A stretch of 64,000 bases of DNA from Aureispira sp. CCB-QB1 (GCF_000724545.1 NZ_JHBV01000004.1:1-64000); one strand, 5' to 3'; positions 54,183 through 64,000 are shown, counted from the first letter of the stretch. Numbers and translations: made by a program. Notes: generated by a model not told the origin, from the letters alone.

Positions 54183-54505
54183 AGTCTTTACAATTTTATA
54201 CACTTAGCTGCATGAAATAACATTTTGAACAACTAAGTTAAATTTTTTTTATTAAAAAGGCAGGTTTTGTGGTGTAGAATCCAAATGATTGCTGTAAAAT
54301 TACACAGTTGTAATGATGAGTTAATCTAGTTATGATAAGTAGTTACTCTTTATTGCGAAGCTGTTGTGTCTTGTTATTTGTTATCAATGATTGTGTCTGC
54401 CCTAACAAGCACCCAATGCTAAATGTTCGTAATATTACCAACAAAAAGTATCCCACTTTGTCCTCTACACGAAGTGCTATTGAACTATTATTATAATTAA
54501 ATCTT

Positions 54506-55573
54506 TTGGAAACATCTAAAAATATACTTGTTGCTGTTTTGAATTGGGGATTAGGACATGCCACTCGTTGCATTCCAATTATTGATGAATTAGAACAACA
54601 AGGCGCCAATGTTGTTTTAGCTTCTGATGGAGAAGCATTGATCCTTCTTCGTCAGCAATATCCCCATTTGAATACGATTGAATTACCTACTTACGGTATT
54701 CACTACAAGGGGAGCAATATGTTTTTAAACATCTTACCTCAGGTACCCAAAATTCTAAGAGCAATACGTTTAGAACGTAGAAAGTTGAATTCTATTATCA
54801 AGGAATATAAAATTACGACAATTATTTCTGATAATCGCTATGGAATGTATCACCATAAAATTCAGTCTATTTTTATAACACATCAACTTAATATTCAGGT
54901 TCCCAATCGATATATAGAAGCGTTTGTAGCAAAGTGCAATCATTTTTTCATTCAAAAATTTAATGCTTGTTGGGTGCCAGATTATGAATTAGAACCTAAT
55001 ATAGCAGGGGATTTAGCACACAAAACTAGTTTAAAAAATATCGCTTATTTGGGACCATTGTCTAGATTGTCTAAGATGTCAAAACGCCCTGCCCGTCAAG
55101 ATGTAATTGTTGTTTTATCAGGTCCCGAACCACAACGCACGTATTTGGAAGAGAAAGTTATAAAACAAGCCACTCAATTGCCATATCAGTTTTTGATTGT
55201 TGGAGGAAAACCCAAATCAGTAGAGGAAAAACAATTGGCTGTTAATATTCGATGGCAATCTTTTTTAGATTCGGATGCCTTACAAATTGCAATTGAAGAG
55301 AGTAGAATAGTTATTGCTCGTTCAGGTTATAGTACCATCATGGATCTATTGACCTTAGGTTGCTCAAAAGTTCTATTAATTCCAACACCAGGACAGACAG
55401 AGCAAGAATATTTGGCAAGAAGATTAGCCCAAAAAGGATTTTTTATAACTCAACAACAAGCCAATTTAGATTTGAAACAAAGCATTGATTCTTTGGCGAA
55501 AAAGGAATCTAAACCTTTTATCAAATATACACCAAAACAATTGGGAAATATAATTTCAAGCTATATAAAATAG
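54506..55573 (+). CDS. MurG/GT28-like glycosyltransferase family protein
   Basis: A 355-residue GT-B protein. The N-terminus has NWGLGHATRCIPIIDELEQQ, the glycine-histidine loop of GT1/GT28-type transferases. The C-domain has the VVLSGPEPQR strand, FLDSDALQIAIEESRIVIAR and SGYSTIMDLLTLGCSKVLLI, resembling the donor-binding half. The start must be TTG (54506): a TAA lies four codons upstream and no ATG intervenes. It is a single gene. Sugar and acceptor are unknown; a lipid or cell-wall precursor is possible. Confidence 0.82.
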   Translation: METSKNILVAVLNWGLGHATRCIPIIDELEQQGANVVLASDGEALILLRQQYPHLNTIELPTYGIHYKGSNMFLNILPQVPKILRAIRLERRKLNSIIKEYKITTIISDNRYGMYHHKIQSIFITHQLNIQVPNRYIEAFVAKCNHFFIQKFNACWVPDYELEPNIAGDLAHKTSLKNIAYLGPLSRLSKMSKRPARQDVIVVLSGPEPQRTYLEEKVIKQATQLPYQFLIVGGKPKSVEEKQLAVNIRWQSFLDSDALQIAIEESRIVIARSGYSTIMDLLTLGCSKVLLIPTPGQTEQEYLARRLAQKGFFITQQQANLDLKQSIDSLAKKESKPFIKYTPKQLGNIISSYIK

Positions 55574-55769
55574 AGCAATTTTAATATGTTTTTAGACTTG
55601 TGATAGAAACATTTTTTTATTGTAAAAAAAATATTAAAGCCTTGTGTTCAAGGGATTTCTACTCTATCTTGTGCCCGAAAAATAGAACAGATTCAACAAG
55701 GTAAATTTGTTTTGGCAAGAATGGTTGTTTTTTGGCAAGAACTACACTTCATCTGTTTGAACTTTCGCA

Positions 55770-55777
55770 TAAATTTG
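55770..55777 (+). promoter_or_regulatory. Candidate -7 element of the large T9SS gene
   Basis: TAAATTTG fits TAnnTTTG, 79 nt ahead of the start. TTTG at 55756-55759 is too close (10 nt), so no good -33 partner is seen. A second TAAATTTG lies at 55702-55709. Confidence 0.3.
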
Positions 55778-55856
55778 CACCTCATTAATCAATTAATAGA
55801 GCTAACACGTTTGTCAATCAGACGTCTTTTAATTATTTTTTACAATCCCCCTTTGT

Positions 55857-58800
55857 ATGAAAAAGTTATTTACACTTCTTTTTTGTTTGTACACCACCAT
55901 TAATCTTTTTGCACAACCTGGACATGATTATTACTGGGTCGGAACTAGTTCCAATACAGTGCAAGGTAGTGGAGAATGGACCGATTTGAACTCATGGAGA
56001 CTCGACAGTTTAACAGGAGCAATTCCATCGCAAGTCCCTATTTCTAATAATAGTGTGTATTTCATGGCAGATGCTTTTCCAACGACATTAACTGGATCAG
56101 ATTCTGTTGTAATAACAGTAAGCAACAATGCCAACTGTGGTACATTTTATTGGGATACAAATATCCCAACATTGGCTAAGAAAATTGCCTTTCAGACCAA
56201 TACTTTAGGAGTGACAGGTCCTTCAAGTATCAATCTAGACGTATATGGAATTTTTCAGTTGCCATCTACAGAGAAATTAGATTTTGATTTCAACGGTTCT
56301 TTGCGTTTTCGTTCTCATGATAAATTAGCAACAATCCAAACCAATGGGCACAAATTACTGGTAAAACAAGTGGTATTTGAAGGAAGTGATACCACAGAAT
56401 TTCGATTGTTAAGTTTTTTGTACATAGATGATCCCAAAGAATACCACTACAGTCGACGATTAGATATAGACGGAGGGTTTTGCTACTTTTATAGGGGGTA
56501 TTTAAATTTTAATGGACAAGATGCGATATTAGATCGCTTTGATGCTTATCGTACTAGTTTTTCAGCGCGACAATTGAATATAGCAGGTTCCCACATTCAA
56601 CTAATTGGTCATGCAGATTATGTATGGATATGTAATTTTAATACAGCAGGAACCAATTATAGTTTCTTTGATGCAACAGGATCGCATATTTTGGTCAAAG
56701 ACCCACAAGAATTAGCCTATGCACAACAACTTTGGTTGGGTGATGTGAATTATGATACCATAACAACAGATGTTCGTTACTATACTTATTTAAGACGTAG
56801 CAGTCCAACCATTCAGCATTTATTTTTGCATAATGACAATTATTTTTATGACAACTTAAATGCAACTATTGAAAATCTTTATCTATATGGTGGACATTTT
56901 TATCGTTTTAATCATCGCTCACCTAAAATTACAGTAGAAAATGTTTTTGTAGATTCAGATTGCGACGATTTTGCAGTGATAATGAGTTGGCAAGGCACAC
57001 CTGGGAAAATTATCAAAAAAACACCAGGGAAAACATTGGTATTGGATAAAGTAATCCTAAATGGAATAGAGGGAGATGTGAGTAATGGTCAAAGTTATGT
57101 TGCTAATAATAGTATTGATGGGGGAGGGAATACGAATTGGACAATTAATAGCCCCACGGCTAGAAGAATGCGTTTTCAATATAGCAATGCAACCGCCTCA
57201 ACGCATTATTGGCACAACATTTTGAACTGGCAAGAGTGGAATGGGACAACTTGGGTTGCATCAGGATGTCTACCAACACCAGCCGATGATGTGTATTTTG
57301 ATGGCACTTCTTTCCCTGTATCAGGCAATCATAGGATGAGAATTGATTCGATGGCTTATTGCCACGATATGCGTTGGTTGTCAGGAATAGACCATCGAAT
57401 TCAGATGTATCCGCAGTTATATACCAATCAAACGACACAAGCACTAAATATATTTGGAACGCTTGAGCTAGATGAAGATATGAGTGTGCGTTGTATTGGT
57501 CGTAATTTCAATTTGTGGGGGGCTGATCCAGATAGTATTATTACAAAAGGAGTCTATGTATACCCTACATTACAATTACAACCTTATGCCAATTATCATG
57601 TTGTAGATACCTTGGCAGCTCGATTGTTGCAAGGCTTGGTTAATTCTTACATTCATGCCGACAACATTACCATGAATTTAGGACAGTTGTACATTCATCA
57701 GCGTCAATTTGATAGTGTGGAATGTCATTTGACTTACCACCGTGCCTATCCTTTTAGAGATTATGGCGGTTACCAACATGGTGTTTCTTATACAGGGACA
57801 ACTACCTTTCATTTTTGGGGAAATAACAATTATTCGAATTGTAGCAATGTAACCAATGGTGATGGAAGAATCTATCTATATGGATCTTCTTGTGGGAATT
57901 GTACTGGTGCACAACCAGCAGCACATTTTCCAAATACAGTTTTTCATAGCCAACTATATGGTTTGGCGCATCATATGACTGTTCATGGTGATTTGACGAT
58001 GTTGGAGGATGGAAATTTCCACTACTGGAATAGTAATCCTACTTATTATACACAAATAAGAGTATTGGGAGATCAGCCCAATGGACCATACAATGGTGAT
58101 ATGAATTTAACGGCAGGCAAAGAATACGTCTTTGATTCATATCGTTCTAATTATTATGCTCCTACGCATGCAAATGCAGGTTTAAATTCTAAAATAGAGG
58201 TCTTGGGAACATTAAATGCAGTTGGTGATTGTAGAGAACCGATTACGATTCGAACATTTAATGGAAACCCAATGACATTGAGTGTGGGAAGTTCCAATGT
58301 AGAGTATGCTTTTATCCAAGGAATGGACAATTCGGGTAACCCTGTTATCAATGCAGTGAATTCTGTTGATGGAGGTGGAAATTCTGCGATTAATTTTACG
58401 ACTTCTCCGACAGCTACAACGCTATATTGGAGGGCACATTATGGTGATCCTGCTAATTTTGAAGGAGATTGGAGTGATCCAGGGCATTGGACCAGTAATC
58501 CTGCTAGTTTGGTAGGGGATAGTGTTTGTATCCCTTCTAGTGCTGATACCGTTGTTTTTGATGCGTTATCATTTTCTGGAACAAGCAATAGTTGTTTTAT
58601 AGAAGGAGCTGCATTTTGTAAAACCATTTGGGTTAAAGCCGATATTCGATTGGCGAGTCGTAGTTTTACCGCACCAACAGGCAATCTGTTTATCAATGAA
58701 AGTTTATTGATTGATCTACCAATGACGCAGTATGATTATACGGGCAAAATAACGTTTATTGGAAGTGGAGGTATTGTTAAAACAAGTAATACAACGTTGA

Positions 58801-61079
58801 TTAATAGCTATCTTACGTTTAGAGGAACAAATGGTGTTTGGGATTTGGTAGATGATTTTACACTGCAGAATGTTCACCGAGCTTGGCATGGTATCTTAGA
58901 GTTAAAAGAAGGAACCTTGAGAACCAACAATCACACGCTTAATTTGTATAATGCATTTTACTCTTATGGACAATCAGAGCGAGAATTAGACTTGGGAACA
59001 TCTACTGTAAATATGCACTGTTTGGGACGTAATCCTGATAATGGTTATACCAATGTTTGGTTTATTCCCAATGGCCACCGCAATATAGATGTGAAAGGAG
59101 CCAATAGTACGATTAATTTTTATGATAATAATATAACCGCTTACAACTTGCGTATGTACATGGGGTACGACTCTTTAACTTGGCGTACGGTAAGAAACAG
59201 TGGTAGCTACGATGCCAATAGAATTCAATATGGGGTAGTTAACTTTATGGGAGCTAATGAGATTTCTAATATTACAAGTTATGCAGATTATCAACACCTC
59301 AATTTTTTAGGGACTGTTTACTTGAGAGGAGATAATTTGATGGATAGCATCGAGTTTGCAGGAGGGCATTTTTATTATTTATATCAAAATACAGAGCAAC
59401 ACCTCAAAGCCCCTCATGGACGAATTATATCCAATGGTTCAGGAACTAATTTTGTTAATATAGAAACCTATCCAAGTAGCCGAAAATCTTATTTCCACAA
59501 GGAGTGGGGCGATCATTCGTGCTTGGATTTTGTAAAAATAAAAGACAACGAAGCGACACGAGGAATCAACCCTAATACAGGTACGGCAGATAATGATCTG
59601 TTTTTCTATACAGGAACCAATAGTGACAATATCAATGGAACGGCTACAGGTATTTGGAACTTCTCGTTGTTATTTTCTACGCATACTGCACAAGCACCAA
59701 TTGTAACGGTGTGTGATGGACAAGATAGTGTTGATATTACAGTTGCTATTACAGGAAATGATTTTTATGATATTCGTTACAATTGGTACGATAGCTTAGG
59801 CAATACAGGAGCCGATACCATTCAAGTAAACGATGATGACAATGACCCCAGCACACCTTATATCTTTAGCCTTCGTCGTCCTGTCGTTGCTTCTGGATTT
59901 TATGCCTTTGATATTGCGACTTATCGTTGTGACAACCGAACTGCTCCAGCGATAGATACAGCTTGGGTGTACAAAAATGTACCGAATACTTTAGTAGAGG
60001 TAGACCGAACTGCAAGTTGTTATCTAACCAATGCAGGAACATGGGTTGATTTTTACGATGATATTGATGCCAAACCAATTTTATCCATACAAGATTCTTT
60101 AAATGCTGGTGATGCAGACTCGTTACAAAATGTAGATGTATCTGTATTTTTTGAATCATCGGTACAGTACTATGCTGGTCGCCCTTATCTGCCTCGCCAT
60201 TGGAAAATTACTCCTTCTAACAATGTGGGAGCTAAAGTACGCTTGTATTTTACTCAGGCAGAGTTGGATTCGTTGTATGTCAAAACGTTTCATGGAGTTA
60301 ATGGGATGGCATTTGGTCCGAGCGATGCTTATTTGGAACTTTGGAAATTTGATGCAGTGCCACATATTAATGCGGCGATAGGATCTAGTGCACCAACTAT
60401 TGTTCCGCATACGGTTATTCCATTGACAGGAGCCAACCGAAAAGCATTGACTTCTACAGCAGCTGTTTTAGCAATAGAGTTTGAAGTAGCTTCTTTTTCT
60501 CATTTTATTTTAACTGTTCGAGAACCTGTTTTATTACCCATAGATTTATTGAGCTTTGATGCCATTGCTAACGATCAAAAACAAGTCGATTTAACATGGG
60601 AAGTAGGAACAATTCAAGACTTAGATTATTTTGAGGTATTAAAAAGTACTGATGGTCAAGAGTTTGAATTTTTAGAAACAGTGTTGGCAAGCAATGCGTT
60701 GCATTATCAAACAACAGACAAAGCACCACAAGGAGGTTATAATTACTACAGGTTGCGTATTTATGAAACAGATGGAAGTTCTTACTTATCATCTATCCGA
60801 GTTGTTGACCTTCCTTCAACTCAAATTTTAGAGGTTTATCCGAATCCAATAAGAGAAGAGAACTTAACCATTCGTTTGTCTTCAGAAACAAGTCAACCGT
60901 TAATGGTAGAGTTGATTAATCCTCTAGGACAAATTGTACAAACGAGCCTACAAACAGTAGATAAAGGACAGAATATCTTCACATTAAATACTCAACCATT
61001 AGAGCAAGGTATTTATATTCTTAGAATTCGTCAAGGGCAAGTTTTAGTCGGGCAACGAAAAATATCTAAATTAGAATAA
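55857..61079 (+). CDS. Giant modular surface protein exported by T9SS
   Basis: A 1740-residue protein with signal peptide (MKKLFTLLFCLYTTINLFAQ) and a C-terminal T9SS sorting domain (from LEVYPNPIREENLTIRLSSE, about residue 1660). Three modules of about 400 residues begin at roughly residues 24, 448 and 854. Each opens with an aromatic YW, a W-containing segment and a 'P...D.V.FD...F' stretch; the first two close with (I/V)DGGGN. Between them lie beta-helix-like repeats rich in N, G, Y and L. Residues about 1290-1520 hold a different module with PKKD-like paired cysteines (SCYLTNAGTWVDFYDDI). Probably an adhesin or matrix protein anchored at the cell surface. It is a single gene followed by a terminator. 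Confidence 0.9.
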   Translation: MKKLFTLLFCLYTTINLFAQPGHDYYWVGTSSNTVQGSGEWTDLNSWRLDSLTGAIPSQVPISNNSVYFMADAFPTTLTGSDSVVITVSNNANCGTFYWDTNIPTLAKKIAFQTNTLGVTGPSSINLDVYGIFQLPSTEKLDFDFNGSLRFRSHDKLATIQTNGHKLLVKQVVFEGSDTTEFRLLSFLYIDDPKEYHYSRRLDIDGGFCYFYRGYLNFNGQDAILDRFDAYRTSFSARQLNIAGSHIQLIGHADYVWICNFNTAGTNYSFFDATGSHILVKDPQELAYAQQLWLGDVNYDTITTDVRYYTYLRRSSPTIQHLFLHNDNYFYDNLNATIENLYLYGGHFYRFNHRSPKITVENVFVDSDCDDFAVIMSWQGTPGKIIKKTPGKTLVLDKVILNGIEGDVSNGQSYVANNSIDGGGNTNWTINSPTARRMRFQYSNATASTHYWHNILNWQEWNGTTWVASGCLPTPADDVYFDGTSFPVSGNHRMRIDSMAYCHDMRWLSGIDHRIQMYPQLYTNQTTQALNIFGTLELDEDMSVRCIGRNFNLWGADPDSIITKGVYVYPTLQLQPYANYHVVDTLAARLLQGLVNSYIHADNITMNLGQLYIHQRQFDSVECHLTYHRAYPFRDYGGYQHGVSYTGTTTFHFWGNNNYSNCSNVTNGDGRIYLYGSSCGNCTGAQPAAHFPNTVFHSQLYGLAHHMTVHGDLTMLEDGNFHYWNSNPTYYTQIRVLGDQPNGPYNGDMNLTAGKEYVFDSYRSNYYAPTHANAGLNSKIEVLGTLNAVGDCREPITIRTFNGNPMTLSVGSSNVEYAFIQGMDNSGNPVINAVNSVDGGGNSAINFTTSPTATTLYWRAHYGDPANFEGDWSDPGHWTSNPASLVGDSVCIPSSADTVVFDALSFSGTSNSCFIEGAAFCKTIWVKADIRLASRSFTAPTGNLFINESLLIDLPMTQYDYTGKITFIGSGGIVKTSNTTLINSYLTFRGTNGVWDLVDDFTLQNVHRAWHGILELKEGTLRTNNHTLNLYNAFYSYGQSERELDLGTSTVNMHCLGRNPDNGYTNVWFIPNGHRNIDVKGANSTINFYDNNITAYNLRMYMGYDSLTWRTVRNSGSYDANRIQYGVVNFMGANEISNITSYADYQHLNFLGTVYLRGDNLMDSIEFAGGHFYYLYQNTEQHLKAPHGRIISNGSGTNFVNIETYPSSRKSYFHKEWGDHSCLDFVKIKDNEATRGINPNTGTADNDLFFYTGTNSDNINGTATGIWNFSLLFSTHTAQAPIVTVCDGQDSVDITVAITGNDFYDIRYNWYDSLGNTGADTIQVNDDDNDPSTPYIFSLRRPVVASGFYAFDIATYRCDNRTAPAIDTAWVYKNVPNTLVEVDRTASCYLTNAGTWVDFYDDIDAKPILSIQDSLNAGDADSLQNVDVSVFFESSVQYYAGRPYLPRHWKITPSNNVGAKVRLYFTQAELDSLYVKTFHGVNGMAFGPSDAYLELWKFDAVPHINAAIGSSAPTIVPHTVIPLTGANRKALTSTAAVLAIEFEVASFSHFILTVREPVLLPIDLLSFDAIANDQKQVDLTWEVGTIQDLDYFEVLKSTDGQEFEFLETVLASNALHYQTTDKAPQGGYNYYRLRIYETDGSSYLSSIRVVDLPSTQILEVYPNPIREENLTIRLSSETSQPLMVELINPLGQIVQTSLQTVDKGQNIFTLNTQPLEQGIYILRIRQGQVLVGQRKISKLE

Positions 61080-61108
61080 CATTTCTACCGAATAGTAAAC
61101 CTTATACC

Positions 61109-61171
61109 AATTGTTCTTTGACGATTTTATTAGAATGCCAACAAAATTCTAAGAATTGTCAAAGAACAATT
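61109..61171. repeat. Nested inverted repeat downstream of the giant T9SS gene
   Basis: AATTGTTCTTTGAC (61109-61122) and GTCAAAGAACAATT (61158-61171) are perfect 14-bp arms. Inside them TTAGAAT / ATTCTAA form another 7-bp pair. It would fold into a stable two-step hairpin just after the stop. It could protect the mRNA 3' end or be an intergenic repeat. Confidence 0.65.
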
Positions 61172-61179
61172 TTATCGAA

Positions 61180-61204
61180 GAGCACCCTAAATGGGGCTCT
61201 TTTT
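61180..61204 (+). terminator. Terminator of the giant T9SS gene
   Basis: GAGC-A-CCC (61180-61187) pairs with GGG-GCTC (61193-61199) around TAAAT with one bulge, followed by five T. It lies just beyond the nested inverted repeat. Confidence 0.85.
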
Positions 61205-61372
61205 GTGTTTTAGAGATAAAGAGTAGTGCAAAAAGAAATATAGTTTACTTGTTATTTTTTTGAACGATTACTTATATTAGCTAACAACGTACTAAGGCGT
61301 TTCTAAGTGATAACTGACACACAATCTTATATTGTGCACTCAAACTATACATTGTCCTAAAACAAGAAATCA

Positions 61373-62122
61373 ATGAAAGCATTACTGTTGTTATTATCTA
61401 TACTGCCAGGATTATTAATTGTATTGTATATCTATTGGCGAGATAGACACGATAGAGAGCCGATTATATACCTAACAATTTGCTTTGTTTTTGGGATGTT
61501 TAGTACTTATCCTGCCATCAAGATGGAAGAGTTTGGTATGCGAGATTTAGGAATCTACAATGCTATCAACGATCCGTTTATGACCTTTACTTTTACGTTT
61601 GCAGTAGTAGCCTTTAGTGAGGAGTTTGTGAAGTATATCTTTTTGCGATATTATATTTTCCCCAAAAAAGAATTTGACGAACCCATGGATGGAATTGTCT
61701 ATTCTGTGATGATTAGTATGGGATTTGCAACCCTTGAAAATATTCTCTACGTAGTTGTGCGAGCTGCGAATATAGAAGTTGCCTTTCAGATTGGTTTGTT
61801 GAGAATGATCACCGCCGTACCAGGACATGCTATTTTTGCGATACTAATGGGATATTTTGTTGGTTTGGCAAAATTCTCAGAAGAAAAAGGCAATTTGTAT
61901 TTGGTAATTGGTTTGGTGAGTGCCATTTTGCTACATGGAACCTATGATTTTTTTATTTTTATGCAAATGAAAGAATTCCTAGTTTGGTTTACCTTAATCT
62001 TTGGAGTTTTATCTTCTTTAATTTTTCTTCGCAGACACTCTAATAATTCTCCTTATGCAACAGGGAATAGCACCGAAATTGATTTAGATGCTTTTGACAA
62101 AGAGGAAGATGGAGGCATTTGA
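61373..62122 (+). CDS. PrsW family intramembrane metalloprotease
   Basis: A 249-residue polytopic membrane protein of the PrsW family, which cleaves membrane-embedded anti-sigma factors or related substrates. Catalytic motifs are EEFVKYIFLRYY (the E-E-x3-K motif), DGIVYSVMISMGFATLENIL and the VPGHAIFAILMGYFVG histidine, plus LLHGTYDFFIF near the end. About eight hydrophobic segments are visible. It is a single gene, 293 nt after the giant T9SS gene. No anti-sigma partner is in the window. Confidence 0.9.
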   Translation: MKALLLLLSILPGLLIVLYIYWRDRHDREPIIYLTICFVFGMFSTYPAIKMEEFGMRDLGIYNAINDPFMTFTFTFAVVAFSEEFVKYIFLRYYIFPKKEFDEPMDGIVYSVMISMGFATLENILYVVVRAANIEVAFQIGLLRMITAVPGHAIFAILMGYFVGLAKFSEEKGNLYLVIGLVSAILLHGTYDFFIFMQMKEFLVWFTLIFGVLSSLIFLRRHSNNSPYATGNSTEIDLDAFDKEEDGGI

Positions 62123-62324
62123 GGAACGAAGAACAAAGGCTTTTTACATTTCTAGTTAATGAGGCATAGCATTTGCATGGATATATTGTATAGAAAAAAA
62201 TAGTACGCCTAATTTTTTTCTTATAGGCAGAAAATCAATATTTTATTAGACCCCAATCGGGGATCTAACTGCCCCCAAATATTATCATATCAATCAATAA
62301 CAAAGAAGTAATATCCCCTTATAT

Positions 62325-63779
62325 ATGAATCGTAGAAATTTTCTTAAATTGTCTTCAACAGCCTTGAGTGCTGCTTTATTCTCTAATCCTTTAGACTTGT
62401 TAGGAATGCCAATGAATACCCCTAGTTTTACCAAAGCAGATTTTGGACCTGATTTTAAATGGGGAGTGGCAGCTTCTGCTTATCAAATAGAAGGCGCTTG
62501 GAACGAGGATGGGAAAGGTCCTTCTATTTGGGATACCTTTACACACAACAAACCCCATAAAATACGAAACAAACATAATTCGGATACTTCGTACAACTTT
62601 TATCATAATTATAAAGAAGATATTGCACTAATCAAAGCACTCAATTTTGATGTTTTTCGATTTTCATTTTCTTGGTCTCGAATATTTCCAGAAGGTATCG
62701 GACGTGTAAATCAAAAAGGAATCGACTTTTATCATCGAGTGATTGATCGTTGTTTAGAAAAAGGAATTGAGCCTTGGGCGTTGATGTATCATTTTGATCT
62801 GCCCCAAGCTTTAGAAGACAAAGGAGGTTGGGCAAATCGAGATATCATCAATTGGTTTGATGAATACGCTCAAAAAGTAACCACAGAATATGGGGATAAG
62901 GTAAAAACTTGGTTTGGACAGAATGAACCAATTGGCTTTACATTAGGAGGCTATTTGGCGATGTATCATGCCCCAGGTTATTTTGCCCCTCAAAAATTTT
63001 TGAAGGCTATTCATCATGCCTTGATGTGCCAAGCATCCTCTGGACGGATTATGCGAGAGAATGTAAAGGATGGTCAGGTTGGAGCAGCGCTTTCTTGTGC
63101 ATATGTAAGCCCTAAAAACCAAAAAAAGAAACACGTAGAAGCGGCACATCGAATGGATATTCTCCTTAATAGATTGTGCATTGAACCTCATTTGGGGTTG
63201 GGTTACCCAACGGAACGCTTCCCGTTTTTAGATAAAATTCACCGTTATGTTCAAGAGGGCGATTTAGAAAAGTTGAAATTTGATTTTGACTTTATAGGCT
63301 TACAAAACTATACACAATTTGTTGCTAGGCATGCTTTGCTGCCTTGTGTTTGGGCCTTTGAGCAAAAGCCAGAAAATAGAGGGGTGCCACCAGAAATGAT
63401 TACAGAAATGGGGTGGGAGGTTTGCCCAGAAGGTATTTACAAAATTATTAAGCAGTATGCTGCTTATGAAAATCTTCCTCCTATTATGATTACAGAAAAT
63501 GGCTGTGCCATGCCCGATAAATTGGAAAATGGGCGGGTACACGATACACGTAGAATTGAGTTTTATAAGAGCTATCTAGAACAAGTGTTAAAGGCTAAAA
63601 ATGAAGGGGTAGATATAAGAGGATATTTTGCGTGGACGATTATGGATAATTTTGAATGGGCAGAAGGTTTTGATCCTCGGTTTGGGTTGGTTCATGTCGA
63701 TTGGGATACTCAAAAGAGAACGATAAAAGATTCTGGACTTTGGTTTCAGGAGTTTTTAAAAGATGAACTGTACGACTAG
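62325..63779 (+). CDS. GH1 family beta-glucosidase with Tat-like signal
   Basis: A 484-residue family 1 glycoside hydrolase that releases beta-linked glucose or related sugars. It begins with a twin-arginine pattern (NRRNFLKLSSTALSAALFSN), suggesting export as a folded protein. The family opening FKWGVAASAYQIEGAWNEDG follows. The acid/base is E201 in FGQNEPIGF and the nucleophile E391 in ITENGCAM; NFEWAEGFDPRFGLVHVDW closes the barrel. It is followed without gap by the AraC-like gene, so both may be coexpressed. Another disaccharide specificity is possible. Confidence 0.94.
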   Translation: MNRRNFLKLSSTALSAALFSNPLDLLGMPMNTPSFTKADFGPDFKWGVAASAYQIEGAWNEDGKGPSIWDTFTHNKPHKIRNKHNSDTSYNFYHNYKEDIALIKALNFDVFRFSFSWSRIFPEGIGRVNQKGIDFYHRVIDRCLEKGIEPWALMYHFDLPQALEDKGGWANRDIINWFDEYAQKVTTEYGDKVKTWFGQNEPIGFTLGGYLAMYHAPGYFAPQKFLKAIHHALMCQASSGRIMRENVKDGQVGAALSCAYVSPKNQKKKHVEAAHRMDILLNRLCIEPHLGLGYPTERFPFLDKIHRYVQEGDLEKLKFDFDFIGLQNYTQFVARHALLPCVWAFEQKPENRGVPPEMITEMGWEVCPEGIYKIIKQYAAYENLPPIMITENGCAMPDKLENGRVHDTRRIEFYKSYLEQVLKAKNEGVDIRGYFAWTIMDNFEWAEGFDPRFGLVHVDWDTQKRTIKDSGLWFQEFLKDELYD

Positions 63780-64000
63780 ATGTTTGAGGAGGAACCTAAA
63801 TTTTACATAGAGCAAAATTGGGGCGTGTTTTGGGGGCGTTTTATCAACAATGCGTTTCATAAGCATTATGCTATTCAATTGAGCTTTGCCGAAGAAATGC
63901 CAGTACAAGTGATGACAACAGATGGGCATAAGCATATTTATGATTGTACATTGGTCAAAAGTAACGTGACGCATCAGCTGGTTTGTAATGGGCGACATTT
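63780..64000 (+). CDS. Start of an AraC-like regulator (cut by window end)
   Basis: A frame beginning ATG at 63780, directly after the GH1 stop, runs off the window. The 73 visible residues, MFEEEPKFYIEQNWGVFWGR to HQLVCNGRH, have the cupin-like look of AraC-family sugar-sensing domains (HKHYAIQLSF; TDGHKHIYD; HQLVCNGRH). A regulator next to a glycosidase would fit sugar-controlled expression. The DNA-binding half is outside the window, so the family is uncertain. Confidence 0.55.
   Translation, partial: MFEEEPKFYIEQNWGVFWGRFINNAFHKHYAIQLSFAEEMPVQVMTTDGHKHIYDCTLVKSNVTHQLVCNGRH

Noticed and set aside
54343-54609. Open frame of 88 codons on the minus strand over the start of the GT28-like gene
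   Set aside because: Antisense shadow of a well-supported gene and no motif.

Overview
The window looks like chromosomal DNA of a marine-type Bacteroidota. The evidence is low GC, two proteins ending in type IX secretion (T9SS) sorting domains, small lipoproteins, WG-repeat and DUF2851 proteins, and TTTG / TAnnTTTG promoters ahead of the tRNA genes. The gene mix (T9SS adhesin-like protein, nonulosonate glycan cluster, DUF4157-type large protein) would fit Saprospiria such as Aureispira, but that genus is a guess from gene content. No transposase, phage or CRISPR array was found.

Layout. 0.1-7.4 kb (mostly minus strand): voltage-sensor-like membrane protein with an in-frame stop before a coding-looking tail, folA, an AGCS amino-acid:cation symporter, a GH5 mannanase-like enzyme and a T9SS cargo protein. 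7.8-8.9 kb: hemW. 9.9-13.0 kb: an unknown 504-aa protein overlapping a WG-repeat lipoprotein. 13.0-14.4 kb: rtcB. 14.6-18.4 kb: a four-gene minus-strand operon of unknown function (two soluble or effector-like proteins and two twin membrane proteins). 18.7-22.7 kb: DUF4258 lipoprotein, MscS channel, M42 aminopeptidase, serine hydrolase. 23.1-38.4 kb: cell-surface glycan region with YfhO-like protein, MBOAT O-acyltransferase plus SGNH-like partner, methyltransferase, Gmd, NeuB, GNAT, TIM-barrel protein, a CBS-aminotransferase fusion, NeuA and two glycosyltransferases. 38.5-41.5 kb: DUF2851 protein, YbjN-like protein, two tandem initiator tRNA genes in a 173-bp perfect repeat, and a small secreted protein. 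42.0-49.7 kb: a 1204-aa protein with a degenerate DUF4157 domain and a kinase-like C-terminus, two unknown proteins, a PP2C-like phosphatase and a secreted LRR protein. 49.8-55.6 kb: mnmE, two small exported or membrane proteins, galE, two micro-lipoproteins of 40 and 32 residues, and a GT-B glycosyltransferase. 55.9-64.0 kb: a 1740-aa modular T9SS protein, PrsW-type protease, GH1 beta-glucosidase and the start of an AraC-like regulator.

The most interesting region is 41.96-47.80 kb. A DUF4157-type protein (a family linked to extracellular contractile injection system cargo) ends in a putative kinase-like fold. It is followed by a protein resembling its C-terminal segment, an unknown small protein and a PP2C phosphatase. 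This could be an effector with its immunity or regulatory genes; that is inference from architecture. Other items are a family of about 110-140 bp intergenic repeats with 11-bp inverted ends (9703-9813, 22784-22923, partial at 53760), the CBS-aminotransferase fusion in the nonulosonate cluster, and the two micro-lipoproteins.
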